Positions 15,094-24,184 of a stretch of 47,556 nucleotides of DNA are shown here, piece by piece. Below the pieces are notes generated by a model that had not been told where the DNA came from, searched no databases, and worked only from the letters and a program-made list of their open reading frames with translations. The stretch is from Bacillota bacterium. GTDB lineage: Bacteria > Bacillota > UBA4882 > UBA8346. Location of the stretch: positions 1 to 47,556 of the forward strand of contig JAEZFP010000044.1 of assembly GCA_023417475.1 (NCBI GenBank), given 5' to 3'. The number at the start of each line of letters is the position of its first letter. Position 1 is the stretch's first letter. Both the position numbers and the translations under genes were made by a program.

Positions 15094-17397
15094 ATGCCAG
15101 CAAAGGACCATCCGGCATATTCCGAAGAGCGAAAGCGGCTCGACTACACGTTGGGTTACGTGGAGCACTCGCTGGAAAATACTTCGTCACGGAAGTCAGT
15201 CGTGGATAAGGAAGTCCAACGGGCGCGCCACTCGTATAAAAGCGAGAGCAGTCAAGAGTATATCGACATGTTGGTCAATGCCGCGATTCAACCGGGCTTG
15301 GAACTTAAACTCCGCAATCTGGAAGCGGCGCGTTCCAAACCGTATTTTGCGCGCATGGATTTCCAGGAAACCGGAAAGCCGGAAACGGAAAAACTGTACC
15401 TCGGTAAACTTTGTTTAAGCCGGGATGAGGATCAAAAACTGATCATTGTTGATTGGCGGGCGCCCATCGCCAATCTTTATTATGAAGGCCGGTTGGGCGA
15501 GGCCAGTTATCATTGTCCGGCCGGAGAGATCAAAGGCGAGTTGACGTTGAAACGCCAATTCTCCATTGATCAGGGAAAACTACATGAGATTTTTGACATC
15601 GACATTACCACCAATGACGAGATTCTTCAAACTTCACTCGGAGCAAACGCCGACAACCGGCTTAAAGAGATTGTCGCTACGATCCAGGCGGAGCAGAACC
15701 GGATCATCCGGGCCGATATGAATGTGCCGTTAATCATTCAAGGGGTGGCCGGGAGTGGCAAAACGACCATCGCTTTGCACCGGATCGCATTTCTGGTCTA
15801 CAGTTTTGAAAAGTCGTTCAAGCCTGAAAATTTTATGATTATCGCTCCGAACCGGCTTTTTCTCAATTATATCTCGGAAGTTCTCCCGGAACTCGGCGTT
15901 GAACGGGTCAAACAGACCACTTTTAGCGATTTTGCCATGGAATTGGTGGGAGAAAAGTTTAAGCTGGTTGACGCATATCATAAACTGATGCGGCTGGTCA
16001 AGAACGATACTCCCGCGGAGCAAGCGGCCAACGACCGGCTGCAGCGGATGGCGGCCTTAAAATCTTCCATGGAATTTCAGAAGTTGCTGGAGCGGTACGT
16101 TGTGGAACTTGAGGCCAACCTGCTGCCGGCTGGCGACTTTCAGGTGGGGGATTGGATGATCTATACCCATCAAGAGATCCGGGAGTTGTTTTACCGGGAT
16201 TATCAGGACTGGCCCATGCTGCGCCGGTTGAAAGAGTTGGAAAAACATTTCCGGAAACGGATCAACGACCGCAAGGCGATGGTGTTGGAACGGTTGCAAC
16301 AACGCTGCGATGTCAGGGTCTGGGACTATAAGATGAAACTGCCGGAAGGCGACGAACGGCAACGGTTGATCATCGCAACCATTGACCGCAAGAATGAACA
16401 GGTGCAAACGGTTGAGCGCTTTACCCGAGAAGGAATTAAAGAGTATTTACGGAAAATACCGCGTCTGAAACCCTCGCAATACTATCAGGATTTGATCAGC
16501 GACCGCGAACGGTTTCACCGGTTTGCCGCCGCCGGTTCCGACCATGAGTTATTGGAGGATATTCGGGTATACACCGCCGGGCTGCAAACCAAAGGACAGA
16601 CCGAAATCGAGGATCTGGCGCCGTTAATCTACCTGAAACACCGGTTTTACGGGCTGGATGAGAAAATTCCGGTGAAACATATTGTCATTGACGAGGCGCA
16701 GGATTTCAGCGTCTTTCAGTTTTATGTGCTGCGGCAGATTATCCGCGATAGTTCTTTCACCATTCTTGGCGATTTGAGTCAAGGGATTCACGCCTACCGG
16801 GGTTTGCAAGATTGGCAGGAGTTGCGGCGGGAAGTGTTTGAACGGGGCAGCGAGTTTCAGACCCTGGAACAGAGTTACCGGACGACCGTGGAGATTATGG
16901 CCGCCGCTAACCGGGTGATCGCCAAGATTAATCAACATGGCCGGCTGGTCGTAGCCAAACCGGTGATCCGGCATGGCCCGCCGGTGGTAATCGCCGCCAA
17001 GGCGGACTTGACGGAACTTGCGGCCGCCCTTCGGGAAGGAATTCGGCAAGCGCTCAAAGACGGCTTAAAGACGGTAGCGGTCATCGCCAAATCTCTTGAC
17101 GAATGTAAAGAACTCCATGGAAAACTCAAAGACGGTCCGGGACATCCGGTACTGATCACCGGGAAAGAAACCGAATATCAGTCAGGCGTGGTGATCGTGC
17201 CATCATATCTGGCCAAGGGACTGGAGTTTGACATGGTTTTGATTAGCAACGCCAATCATTATAATTACGGCGCCAGCGTTCTGGATGCCAAACTGCTATA
17301 CGTGGCGATGACCCGTCCTTTACATCGGCTGCACATTTACCATCTTGGCGAGTTGACGCCGTTACTCGCAGCGGAACCGGGGAACGCATATTGTTAA
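15094..17397 (+). CDS. helD: RNA polymerase-recycling helicase HelD (UvrD/Rep-like)
   Basis: A 767-residue superfamily-1 ATPase. An N-terminal charged coiled coil (residues ~8-60) precedes Walker A QGVAGSGKTTIALHR (~217-230). Walker B VIDEAQDFSVFQF, LGDLSQGIHAYRG, LEQSYRT, VPSYLAKGLEFD and YVAMTR complete the helicase motifs. The coiled-coil plus split helicase layout is that of HelD, which removes stalled RNA polymerase from DNA in Gram-positives. ATG 15094 follows AAAGGAGG. A TTGACA box at 14901-14906 is a possible -35, but the matching -10 is poor. It forms a single-gene unit. Confidence 0.88.
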   Translation: MPAKDHPAYSEERKRLDYTLGYVEHSLENTSSRKSVVDKEVQRARHSYKSESSQEYIDMLVNAAIQPGLELKLRNLEAARSKPYFARMDFQETGKPETEKLYLGKLCLSRDEDQKLIIVDWRAPIANLYYEGRLGEASYHCPAGEIKGELTLKRQFSIDQGKLHEIFDIDITTNDEILQTSLGANADNRLKEIVATIQAEQNRIIRADMNVPLIIQGVAGSGKTTIALHRIAFLVYSFEKSFKPENFMIIAPNRLFLNYISEVLPELGVERVKQTTFSDFAMELVGEKFKLVDAYHKLMRLVKNDTPAEQAANDRLQRMAALKSSMEFQKLLERYVVELEANLLPAGDFQVGDWMIYTHQEIRELFYRDYQDWPMLRRLKELEKHFRKRINDRKAMVLERLQQRCDVRVWDYKMKLPEGDERQRLIIATIDRKNEQVQTVERFTREGIKEYLRKIPRLKPSQYYQDLISDRERFHRFAAAGSDHELLEDIRVYTAGLQTKGQTEIEDLAPLIYLKHRFYGLDEKIPVKHIVIDEAQDFSVFQFYVLRQIIRDSSFTILGDLSQGIHAYRGLQDWQELRREVFERGSEFQTLEQSYRTTVEIMAAANRVIAKINQHGRLVVAKPVIRHGPPVVIAAKADLTELAAALREGIRQALKDGLKTVAVIAKSLDECKELHGKLKDGPGHPVLITGKETEYQSGVVIVPSYLAKGLEFDMVLISNANHYNYGASVLDAKLLYVAMTRPLHRLHIYHLGELTPLLAAEPGNAYC

Positions 17398-17472
17398 ATT
17401 CGAGCAACCAATTCATCAAATTGTAACAATCAATTAAAGCCTTACAGCCTCTAGATATGGAAATGACAACCA

Positions 17473-17513
17473 AACAATAATTGTCGAAATTTCAAAAACA
17501 GAACAATAATTGT
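17473..17513. promoter_or_regulatory. Twin palindromic operators upstream of the solute-binding protein
   Basis: Two copies of the 12-mer AACAATAATTGT (17473-17484 and 17502-17513) each contain the perfect palindrome ACAAT-A-ATTGT, 29 bp apart centre to centre (nearly three helical turns). A possible -10 TACAAT lies at 17539-17544. This looks like a dimeric repressor or activator site controlling the gene at 17586. No regulator gene is adjacent. Confidence 0.55.
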
Positions 17514-17585
17514 ACTGAAATATCAACGTGGCTTGCGCTACAATAACAGCAGGTTTAAATATCAGAAAAGGAGCAGGCCACATTC

Positions 17586-19148
17586 ATGAGAAATTTACGT
17601 AATCGGCTAGTATTCCTCATCTCGTGCATCGTTTTATTAGTTTGTTCGGTTTTTGTCTCTGCGGCTTCGATCTATCCCCTGAAATCCAATGTCACCTTGA
17701 CGTATTGGATGGAATTGCACACCAATGTCGCGTTGATCGCCAAAAATTTCGGTGATATCCCGTTTGCCAAGGATTTGGAGAAACGGACCGGAGTCAAGGT
17801 GAAGTATATTCATCCGGCTGCGGGACAAGCCCGCGAAGCGTTTAATCTAATGCTCGCTTCCGGCGATTTGCCAGATATTATTGAATATAACTGGTACGCG
17901 ATTCCCGGCGGACCCAACAGTGCCATCGACAATGGCCAGATCTTAAAGCTCAATCCGGTCATGGCGAAATACGCGCCGAATTTACGGAGTTATTTACGGG
18001 GTAATAAAGATTTGGACCGCATGATCAAGACCGATGAAGGCAATTATTATGTCTTTCCGTTCTTCCGCGGCGATCCTTCGTTATTGGTGACCGCCGGTCC
18101 GATCGTCCGGAAAGACTGGCTTGACGAGTTGGGCTTGAAAGTACCGGAAACTTACGACGAATGGTACACTGTTTTAAAGGCTTTTAAAGAGAAAAAAGGC
18201 GCTACCGCGCCGTTGACCGTCCCGTATCTAAGTTTGACGACAATGTTGGCGGGCGGTGCGGATAGTTACGGCAACTTCTATGTTGAAAAAGGCAAAGTAG
18301 GTTTTGGACCGATCTTGCCGGCGCGTAAACGGTATTTCGAAACGTTAAATAAATGGTACGAAGAAGGATTGCTCGACAGAAACTTCAGCACTTTGACTGG
18401 GAAAGTGGTTGACGCCAACATTTTAGGCGGCAAGTCGGGCGCAACCTATGGCCCGGGCGGTAGCGGCATCGGCCGTTATTTGGACTCGGTCAAAGGCAAG
18501 GACGGCAAGTTTAATCTGGTTGGTGCGCCGTATCCGTCAGCAAAAAAAGGAGTCCGGCCGAAATTTGCCAACGCCACGCCGGCCTTTGGCAACAACCACG
18601 GAAACGCGGCCATCACCACTCGCTGCAAGAATGTCGAAGCGGCGGCCCGTTTGTTGGATTATGGTTACAGCAAGGAAGGCAGCATGTTCTATAACTTCGG
18701 AACCGAAGGGCTGACCTATAAAATGGTGGACGGCAATCCGATTTACACCGAATTGATTCAGAAAAATCCGGAAAAACTATCAAATACCCAGGTGATGTCC
18801 AAGTACATGCGGGCGCATACCAACGGACCGTTCGTTCAGGATAAACGGTATCTCGATCAGTATTACGAGTATGCCCAACAGAAAGAGGCCATGGGACGGT
18901 GGCGCAACTCCGATCACTTAAAGTATATTTTGCCTCCGGTCACCCCAACGCCGGACGAAAGTGCGGAACTCACCAAGATTATGGGAGACATCAATACTTT
19001 TATCGACGAATATTCGCTCAAGTTTATCATGGGCGTCGAACCGGTCAGCAAGTTTGATGAATATGTGGCCCAGATCAAAAAGATGGGTATCGACAAAGCG
19101 ATCGCCATTAACCAAAAAGCCTTGGCACGTTACGAGAAACGGAAATAA
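17586..19148 (+). CDS. Extracellular solute-binding protein, LplA-like oligosaccharide family
   Basis: A 520-residue family-1 binding protein. The signal peptide (residues 1-~27) ends VFVSA-AS. The cysteines in it do not form a lipobox (VLLVC has Val before Cys). The mature part shows the LplA/YtcQ-type region RTGVKVKYIHPAAGQ, MLASGDLPDIIEY and GQILKLNPVMAKYAPNL. Relatives bind oligosaccharides, often pectin-derived, for ABC importers with two permeases. No permease or ATPase gene is nearby, so it is an orphan or serves a distant transporter. The next gene encodes a lectin-like/FG-GAP protein, and the pair is likely one functional unit. Confidence 0.85.
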   Translation: MRNLRNRLVFLISCIVLLVCSVFVSAASIYPLKSNVTLTYWMELHTNVALIAKNFGDIPFAKDLEKRTGVKVKYIHPAAGQAREAFNLMLASGDLPDIIEYNWYAIPGGPNSAIDNGQILKLNPVMAKYAPNLRSYLRGNKDLDRMIKTDEGNYYVFPFFRGDPSLLVTAGPIVRKDWLDELGLKVPETYDEWYTVLKAFKEKKGATAPLTVPYLSLTTMLAGGADSYGNFYVEKGKVGFGPILPARKRYFETLNKWYEEGLLDRNFSTLTGKVVDANILGGKSGATYGPGGSGIGRYLDSVKGKDGKFNLVGAPYPSAKKGVRPKFANATPAFGNNHGNAAITTRCKNVEAAARLLDYGYSKEGSMFYNFGTEGLTYKMVDGNPIYTELIQKNPEKLSNTQVMSKYMRAHTNGPFVQDKRYLDQYYEYAQQKEAMGRWRNSDHLKYILPPVTPTPDESAELTKIMGDINTFIDEYSLKFIMGVEPVSKFDEYVAQIKKMGIDKAIAINQKALARYEKRK

Positions 19149-19229
19149 ACGGTTTTTGATGAATCTGCGATGCCCGGCATTGCAGATTCATTTTATGAAT
19201 TCCGCGACAATAGGAAGTGAGGCGTCAGG

Positions 19230-21200
19230 ATGGCAAAGCTTACTTTGCTTGAGGAAGATTTTAAAAGTTTTAAACTGAGGGATTTCCCCTATGAACCGTT
19301 TTTGGGGGCGATGGGGGAGTATCATTACCGGCCCAATCCATGGTATGACGGCGGGTGGTACGACCCAACGCCGCTTATGGGTTCGGGTGGCGTTAAGACC
19401 TGGATGATCGTTGAGCAGGACGGTGGGAAATGTCTTGAGTATTCGGCAGCGCTCCGTAAAAGATTTGATCTGTTGGTTCTTTTGGCCAATGGGGAGCAGG
19501 ATTGGTCGGACTATACCGTCTCCTGTCAGATGCGGTTGTTGCTCTCGTCGAGCATTGCCGGGTTGGTCTTCCGGTACCAGAACAGTCTTTGTTTTTATAT
19601 GCTGCGATTTAACGGTGGGAAATTGGAGTTGCTCAAACGCAACCAACAGGGTGTGACCGTGCTGGCGGGCAAGGAGTACGCCTATAACTCGGATCAAGCT
19701 TATCAGCTAAAGGTCGCTTGCCAGGGCAGCCAAATCACTTGTTGGGTCAATGACGTCCAGGAATTTGCGGTGGAAGATACAACCTACGCTGCCGGACGGA
19801 TTGCCATCGGCACCATGGCGGTGGCTCAATTCACCAACATTACGGTGGAGATGGATTCCGCCGTCCACGCGGAGCTGATCGCCGTGCGGCGCGCCAACGC
19901 TATTGCGCTGGCGCAGGAACAGGCCAACTATCCGCAACCGCGTTTGTGGAAGCGGATTAATCTCCAGGACTTCGGCGCCGGACGGAGCGTTCGATTTGGT
20001 CATTTGCTCGGAAACAAGCAGACGCAGTTGGTGATCGCCCAATGCCAGCGCCGGATCTTACGGGACGCTTTCGCGCAGATCAGTTGTTTGACCGCCATCG
20101 ATCTGGACGGCAATGTGCTTTGGCAGGTCGGCGAACCCAATCCCGAACATGCGTTTTTAACGGCGGACATGCCGTTCCAGATCGGCGATATTGACGGCGA
20201 CGGGCATGATGAGGTAATTTACGCCCGCGACTTCAAGATCTTTGTTCTGGACGGCGCGACCGGCCAAGTGAAAAAGTGGGCGCACACCCCGTTGATGGAT
20301 CGCCCCGATTATCCGTTCGACCGGTTAAATGTCGACAACATCCGGCTTTGCGACTTCTCGGGTAAAGGTCGCGCTACCGACCTTTTGATCAAAGACCGTT
20401 ACAAACAGGTTTGGGCGTTAAACAGCGATCTGGAAGTGATGTGGACCCACGTCGCCGCCATCAATACCGGACACTTCGGTTACAGCAAAGATATTAACGG
20501 CGACGGTCGCGAGGAACTGTATATCGGCTACGATCTGGTCTCGGCCGACGGAGCGAAAATCTGGTCGCTAGCGGTCCCGACCGACCATACCGATGAGATC
20601 GTGATTGGTAAGATCGATCCGGAAAAGGAGGATCTGATCGGGATCGTCTCCGGTTCGGAAGGGTTTATGTTGGCCGATTTGCAAGGCAATATCCTGGTGA
20701 AAGAGATCATCGGCCACGCTCAACGGATCAGCGTCGGCAATTTCCGCTCCGATCTGCCGGGGCTGCAGATTTGCGTCTCGACTTACTGGGATAACCAGGG
20801 GATTATTTATCTATATGACTGCAAAGGCAAGTTGCTCTGGTCCGATGAGCCGTCGACCAACGGCAATGTGATCACGCCGATCAACTGGACCGGGGACGGC
20901 CGGGATCTGATCCTGCTCAATGCCAATGTGAAGCTGGGCGGGATGATTGACGGGTACAACCGCCGGGTAGTGACATTCCCCGATGACGGCCATCCCGAAC
21001 TTTGCGCCGAGGCGATCGATCTGACCGGCGATTGCCGGGACGAGATTGTGGTCTGGGACGAGAAAATGATGTATATCTATACGCAGGACGATGTGATTGA
21101 AGGGCGCGAGGTTGATTGCCCCGAGAAATACCCTCACTACAACGCTTCGAATTATCGGGGCGAGTATGCGTACCGGAAGACGTTGAAAAAGGATTCGTAA
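19230..21200 (+). CDS. LamG-like plus FG-GAP beta-propeller protein, polysaccharide lyase-like, no signal peptide
   Basis: A 656-residue protein in two parts. Residues ~1-210 resemble a concanavalin-like lectin/glucanase (DUF1080-type) sandwich. Residues ~240-630 hold five Asp-rich FG-GAP/VCBS-like blades: GDIDGDGHDEV (~319), DFSGKGRATD (~375), DINGDGREELYIG (~421), NWTGDGRDLI (~552) and DLTGDCRDEI (~597). Calcium-binding propellers of this kind occur in rhamnogalacturonan lyases (PL11) and integrin-like proteins. No signal peptide or membrane anchor is visible, which is odd for such a fold. Enzyme activity is not assigned. RBS GAAGTGAGG precedes ATG 19230, 81 nt after the binding-protein gene, and a terminator follows. 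Confidence 0.6.
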   Translation: MAKLTLLEEDFKSFKLRDFPYEPFLGAMGEYHYRPNPWYDGGWYDPTPLMGSGGVKTWMIVEQDGGKCLEYSAALRKRFDLLVLLANGEQDWSDYTVSCQMRLLLSSSIAGLVFRYQNSLCFYMLRFNGGKLELLKRNQQGVTVLAGKEYAYNSDQAYQLKVACQGSQITCWVNDVQEFAVEDTTYAAGRIAIGTMAVAQFTNITVEMDSAVHAELIAVRRANAIALAQEQANYPQPRLWKRINLQDFGAGRSVRFGHLLGNKQTQLVIAQCQRRILRDAFAQISCLTAIDLDGNVLWQVGEPNPEHAFLTADMPFQIGDIDGDGHDEVIYARDFKIFVLDGATGQVKKWAHTPLMDRPDYPFDRLNVDNIRLCDFSGKGRATDLLIKDRYKQVWALNSDLEVMWTHVAAINTGHFGYSKDINGDGREELYIGYDLVSADGAKIWSLAVPTDHTDEIVIGKIDPEKEDLIGIVSGSEGFMLADLQGNILVKEIIGHAQRISVGNFRSDLPGLQICVSTYWDNQGIIYLYDCKGKLLWSDEPSTNGNVITPINWTGDGRDLILLNANVKLGGMIDGYNRRVVTFPDDGHPELCAEAIDLTGDCRDEIVVWDEKMMYIYTQDDVIEGREVDCPEKYPHYNASNYRGEYAYRKTLKKDS

Positions 21201-21216
21201 ATAAACCCGAGTTACC

Positions 21217-21250
21217 AAAACCGCCAGCCACCAGCTTGGCGGTTTTGTTT
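21217..21250 (+). terminator. Rho-independent terminator
   Basis: AAAACCGCCA / TGGCGGTTTT stem with a 10-nt loop and a GTTTTG tail, 17 nt after the FG-GAP gene stop. It ends the two-gene sugar unit. Confidence 0.85.
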
Positions 21251-21345
21251 TGTTTCCAGCCTCATCACCATCGTTAATCCAAAAGCAGGAAGAGGATTCT
21301 TGTTGTCGAAGTCTTTTGGAAAAATAAAGGATCAAGGATGCGGAA

Positions 21346-22140
21346 ATGATGCAATTGCGAAAATGCGGGGTGCCGCCCTATACGGTGGCGGTGTTGCATG
21401 GCGGGCCGGGGGCGCCGGGATCGGCGGGGCTGTTAGCCAGGGAGCTGGGGATGGAGTTTGGGGTATTGGAGCCTTGGCAGACGTTGCCCACCATTGCGGG
21501 ACAGCTTGAGGAGTTGGCGGAGGTTTTGCGGAAGTTTGAGGCTGAGCAGGTTACGTTGGTTGGGCACTCATGGGGAGCCTGGCTGGGGTATCTGTTCGCC
21601 GTCCGTTATCCGGAGCGGGTGCGGAAACTGATTTTAGTCGGTTGTGGGCCGTTTACACCGGAGTATTTGTCGCAGTTGAATCAGACCCGGATGGGGCGGC
21701 TGACCGCGACGGAACAGAAGCAGGTTGAGCTTTGGCAACAGGCCTTGCAAGACCCGGATGTTGCGGATAAGGAAGCGATCTTCGCCAATTTTGGGAAACT
21801 GATGGCGCGGGTGGATTCGTTCGATCCGTTGGCGGACGAAGTTGAGCCGGGGAAATTTCAACCGGAAATTTTTGAGTCGATCATGACGGAACTACAAGAG
21901 CTGCGGTGGAGTGGGGAGTTATTAGAGGAAGGCCGCCGGATTCAATGTCCGGTGGTGGCGGTTCATGGTGATTATGACCCTCATCCGGCGGACGGGGTGG
22001 CGTTGCCGCTGCAGGCGGTTTTGCAGGATTTCAAAATGGTCCGCTTGGAGCGCTGCGGGCATACTCCCTGGAAGGAACGGCAAGCACGGGAGGAATTTTA
22101 CCGGGTATTGCGGGAAGAGATTAGGAATGTTAGTTTATAA
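21346..22140 (+). CDS. Alpha/beta-fold hydrolase
   Basis: A 264-residue protein. Oxyanion region LHGGPGAPG (residues ~17-25) is as in proline-iminopeptidase-like enzymes. Nucleophile Ser75 lies in LVGHSWGAW, the acid is Asp209 or Asp211 in VHGDYDPH, and the base is His239 in CGHTPWK. The helical cap (~100-190) is compact. The substrate is unknown. Codon use is notably richer in GGG/GCG than that of upstream genes. A long repeat-bearing gap follows. Confidence 0.85.
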   Translation: MMQLRKCGVPPYTVAVLHGGPGAPGSAGLLARELGMEFGVLEPWQTLPTIAGQLEELAEVLRKFEAEQVTLVGHSWGAWLGYLFAVRYPERVRKLILVGCGPFTPEYLSQLNQTRMGRLTATEQKQVELWQQALQDPDVADKEAIFANFGKLMARVDSFDPLADEVEPGKFQPEIFESIMTELQELRWSGELLEEGRRIQCPVVAVHGDYDPHPADGVALPLQAVLQDFKMVRLERCGHTPWKERQAREEFYRVLREEIRNVSL

Positions 22141-22270
22141 TGAGAGAGTGAATGGGAAGAGAAAAAATGAAAGTAGTTTTGAGGGTTTTGCCGAATTGGC
22201 TGGGGCCCGTGAAAAGTAATGCATGGGTCAGTCAGAGCTGCGATCTAATTTGGTATAGGATGAGAATCTA

Positions 22271-22522
22271 GTTATCCACAGCAATAGAACGTTTACTAAC
22301 AGAAATAGATTAGTTATTCACAAAATGAGCTTGTTGAGTCACAAAACGATTTACGTTATTCACAAAACGACCTCATTTACTAACAAAAATAGATCAGTTA
22401 TCCACAAAATGATCTCTTTGAGTCACAAAACGATCTACGTCATTAACAAAATGAACTGAGTTATTCACAAAATGATCTATTTGAGTAACAAAACGACCCC
22501 ACTTATCTCCAAAACAACCATG
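22271..22522. repeat. Twelve phased 21-bp repeats containing DnaA-box-like cores
   Basis: Twelve degenerate units follow one another at exactly 21 bp, with CAC/AAC cores at 22277, 22298, 22319 and so on to 22508. The commonest unit is GTTATTCACAAAATGATCT. TTATCCACA occurs at 22272-22280 and 22398-22406; TTATTCACA at 22314-22322, 22356-22364 and 22461-22469. All are in one orientation and are multiples of 21 bp apart. Alternate units read TTGAGTCACAAAACGA or TTTACTAACAAAAATAGA. The + frame is open from 22259 to 22458 as heptapeptides like VIHKMIS/LSHKTIY, but has no good start. The rest of the 569-bp gap (22141-22709) shows no gene. Confidence 0.85.
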
Positions 22523-22709
22523 GATGACTCGTGAGATTGTAAGATATTTAGTGACGAAAAAACGGAGGGTAACCGGTAAGGGATTGCATAGGATACCGTT
22601 AGCAGGAAAGAAAGGAGTGAAACAGAAATATATTGGAACGATGGCGCAAAATTTTATGCGAGGATCCGGGTCGCTCAAGTAGACCCGTTGCGATAAGGAG
22701 TAATAGAAC

Positions 22710-23273
22710 ATGTTGAATCATACCGGCACCGTCCCACTGGAAACCGAACGGTTAATCCTGCGTCGCTTTACCATGGATGACATCGATGCTATGTATCAAA
22801 ATTGGGCCAACGATCCGGAGGTGACCCGCTATTTGTCCTGGCTGCCCCATGGCAACCGGGCGATCACCCAACGGGTGATCGGGGAATGGATCGAATCTTA
22901 CGAAAATCCGGAGAATTATCAGTGGGCGATCATGCTTAAAGCGGGTCGGAAGCTGATTGGGTCAATCTCCATTGTGGAAATTTCCAATCTCCACCAACGG
23001 TGCGAGGTGGGATATTGCATGTCCAAAGCGTATTGGAATCAAGGAATCATGACGGAAGCGTTGCAAGGTTTGCTCCGGCATCTGTTTGAAACGGTAGGGG
23101 TGCAACGGGTTCAGGCGATCCATCATATCGCCAACCCCGCTTCCGGCAAAGTGATGCAAAAAGCGGGGTTGCAATACGAAGGGCGGTTGCGCCGGTATCA
23201 TATGAACAATCAAAAAGAGCTGGTAGATTGTGAGATGTACGGAGTGGTGCGGGCGGATTTGGAGCCCGGATAA
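22710..23273 (+). CDS. GNAT N-acetyltransferase, RimJ/RimL type
   Basis: A 187-residue acetyltransferase. N-terminal LETERLILRRFTMDDIDAMY is typical of RimJ-like enzymes. The acetyl-CoA-binding region covers VGYCMSKAYWNQGIMTEAL, with HIANPASGKVMQKAGLQYEG near the C-terminus. It probably acetylates an amine on a protein or small molecule; the substrate is unknown. ATG 22710 follows AAGGAG. It is a stand-alone gene. Confidence 0.88.
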   Translation: MLNHTGTVPLETERLILRRFTMDDIDAMYQNWANDPEVTRYLSWLPHGNRAITQRVIGEWIESYENPENYQWAIMLKAGRKLIGSISIVEISNLHQRCEVGYCMSKAYWNQGIMTEALQGLLRHLFETVGVQRVQAIHHIANPASGKVMQKAGLQYEGRLRRYHMNNQKELVDCEMYGVVRADLEPG

Positions 23274-23327
23274 TATTAGAAAAAGGGTGAATTCAAGCGG
23301 TCGGCGACTGATTGTTGAGGAGGCGTC

Positions 23328-24164
23328 ATGACTGAAAAAGTTGCGATTGAGTTAAAAGATGTTCAGGAAACGTTATTGCTCCCATTATGGGGACGGGCGC
23401 AGGAAACATTGAGGGCCAATCCGCTGTTGCGGGATGAAACCGCTTTGGCCATCACCCGAAAAATCGATTATGATTTTGCGACGATTACCCGTAACATAAG
23501 CGAGATCAGTCGGAACGCCTGGATTGTCCGGAGCTTGCATATCGACCGGGCGGTGACGCGGTTTTTAGGTAAGCATCCTCGGGCGACCGTAGTCAATCTC
23601 GGTTGCGGGTTGGATACCACCTTTGAGCGGGTAGACAACGGGCAGATTCAGTGGTACGACTTGGATCTCCCAGCTGTAATCGAGTTGCGGCGTCGCTTTA
23701 TTCCGGAAAGTCCGCGCCGGCACTTGCTTACCAGTTCCCTATTGGATGAGTCTTGGTTCCAACAGATCGGTGTGAACGACGGATTGTTTTTGATTGCCGC
23801 CGGCGTGCTTTATTATTTTACCGAGGACCAGATCCAAACGTTGTTGCGGCGAATGGCGGCGTTTTTTTCGTCCTATGAATTGATCTTCGACGCCGCATCC
23901 CCCCTGGGCGTAAAAGTGGCTAACCGACAGGTGATTAAAGCGGGTGGAATGGCTGAAACAGCCATTTTGCAATGGGGAATCCAAAACGCCAAAACCATCG
24001 CTACATGGGACCGGCGTTTTCGGATCGTTGAGTCCTACCCGATGTTTTACCAAATGAAGCGTAAATTTCCCGGTAAAACCAAACGTGGGTTGTGGATGTC
24101 CGATATGCTAAAGATTATGTATATGGTGCAGTTGCAAGTGGTGCCCAAGACCGCGCAATCTTAA
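23328..24164 (+). CDS. Class I SAM-dependent methyltransferase, leucine carboxyl/TcmP-like
   Basis: A 278-residue protein with the LCMT-like (PF04072) order. Basic region RKIDYDFATITRNISEI is followed by the SAM-binding glycines VNLGCGLDTTFERVD (~89-103), the acidic loop WYDLDLPAVIELRR and LFIAAGVLYYFTEDQI. Relatives methylate carboxyl or hydroxyl groups of small molecules or proteins. ATG 23328 follows GAGGAGG. It is followed after 20 nt by the gamma-carbonic-anhydrase-like gene, probably co-transcribed. Confidence 0.82.
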   Translation: MTEKVAIELKDVQETLLLPLWGRAQETLRANPLLRDETALAITRKIDYDFATITRNISEISRNAWIVRSLHIDRAVTRFLGKHPRATVVNLGCGLDTTFERVDNGQIQWYDLDLPAVIELRRRFIPESPRRHLLTSSLLDESWFQQIGVNDGLFLIAAGVLYYFTEDQIQTLLRRMAAFFSSYELIFDAASPLGVKVANRQVIKAGGMAETAILQWGIQNAKTIATWDRRFRIVESYPMFYQMKRKFPGKTKRGLWMSDMLKIMYMVQLQVVPKTAQS

Positions 24165-24184
24165 TTTTTAAGGAGGCGGACGAG

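Noticed and set aside
22271..22522. CRISPR array
   Set aside because: The 21-bp units are contiguous and degenerate with no unique spacers, and no cas genes are near.
22394..22711. 105-codon minus-strand ORF across the 21-bp repeats
   Set aside because: It arises from the 7-codon periodicity, has no ribosome site and runs into a gene-free region; it is treated as a by-product of the repeats.
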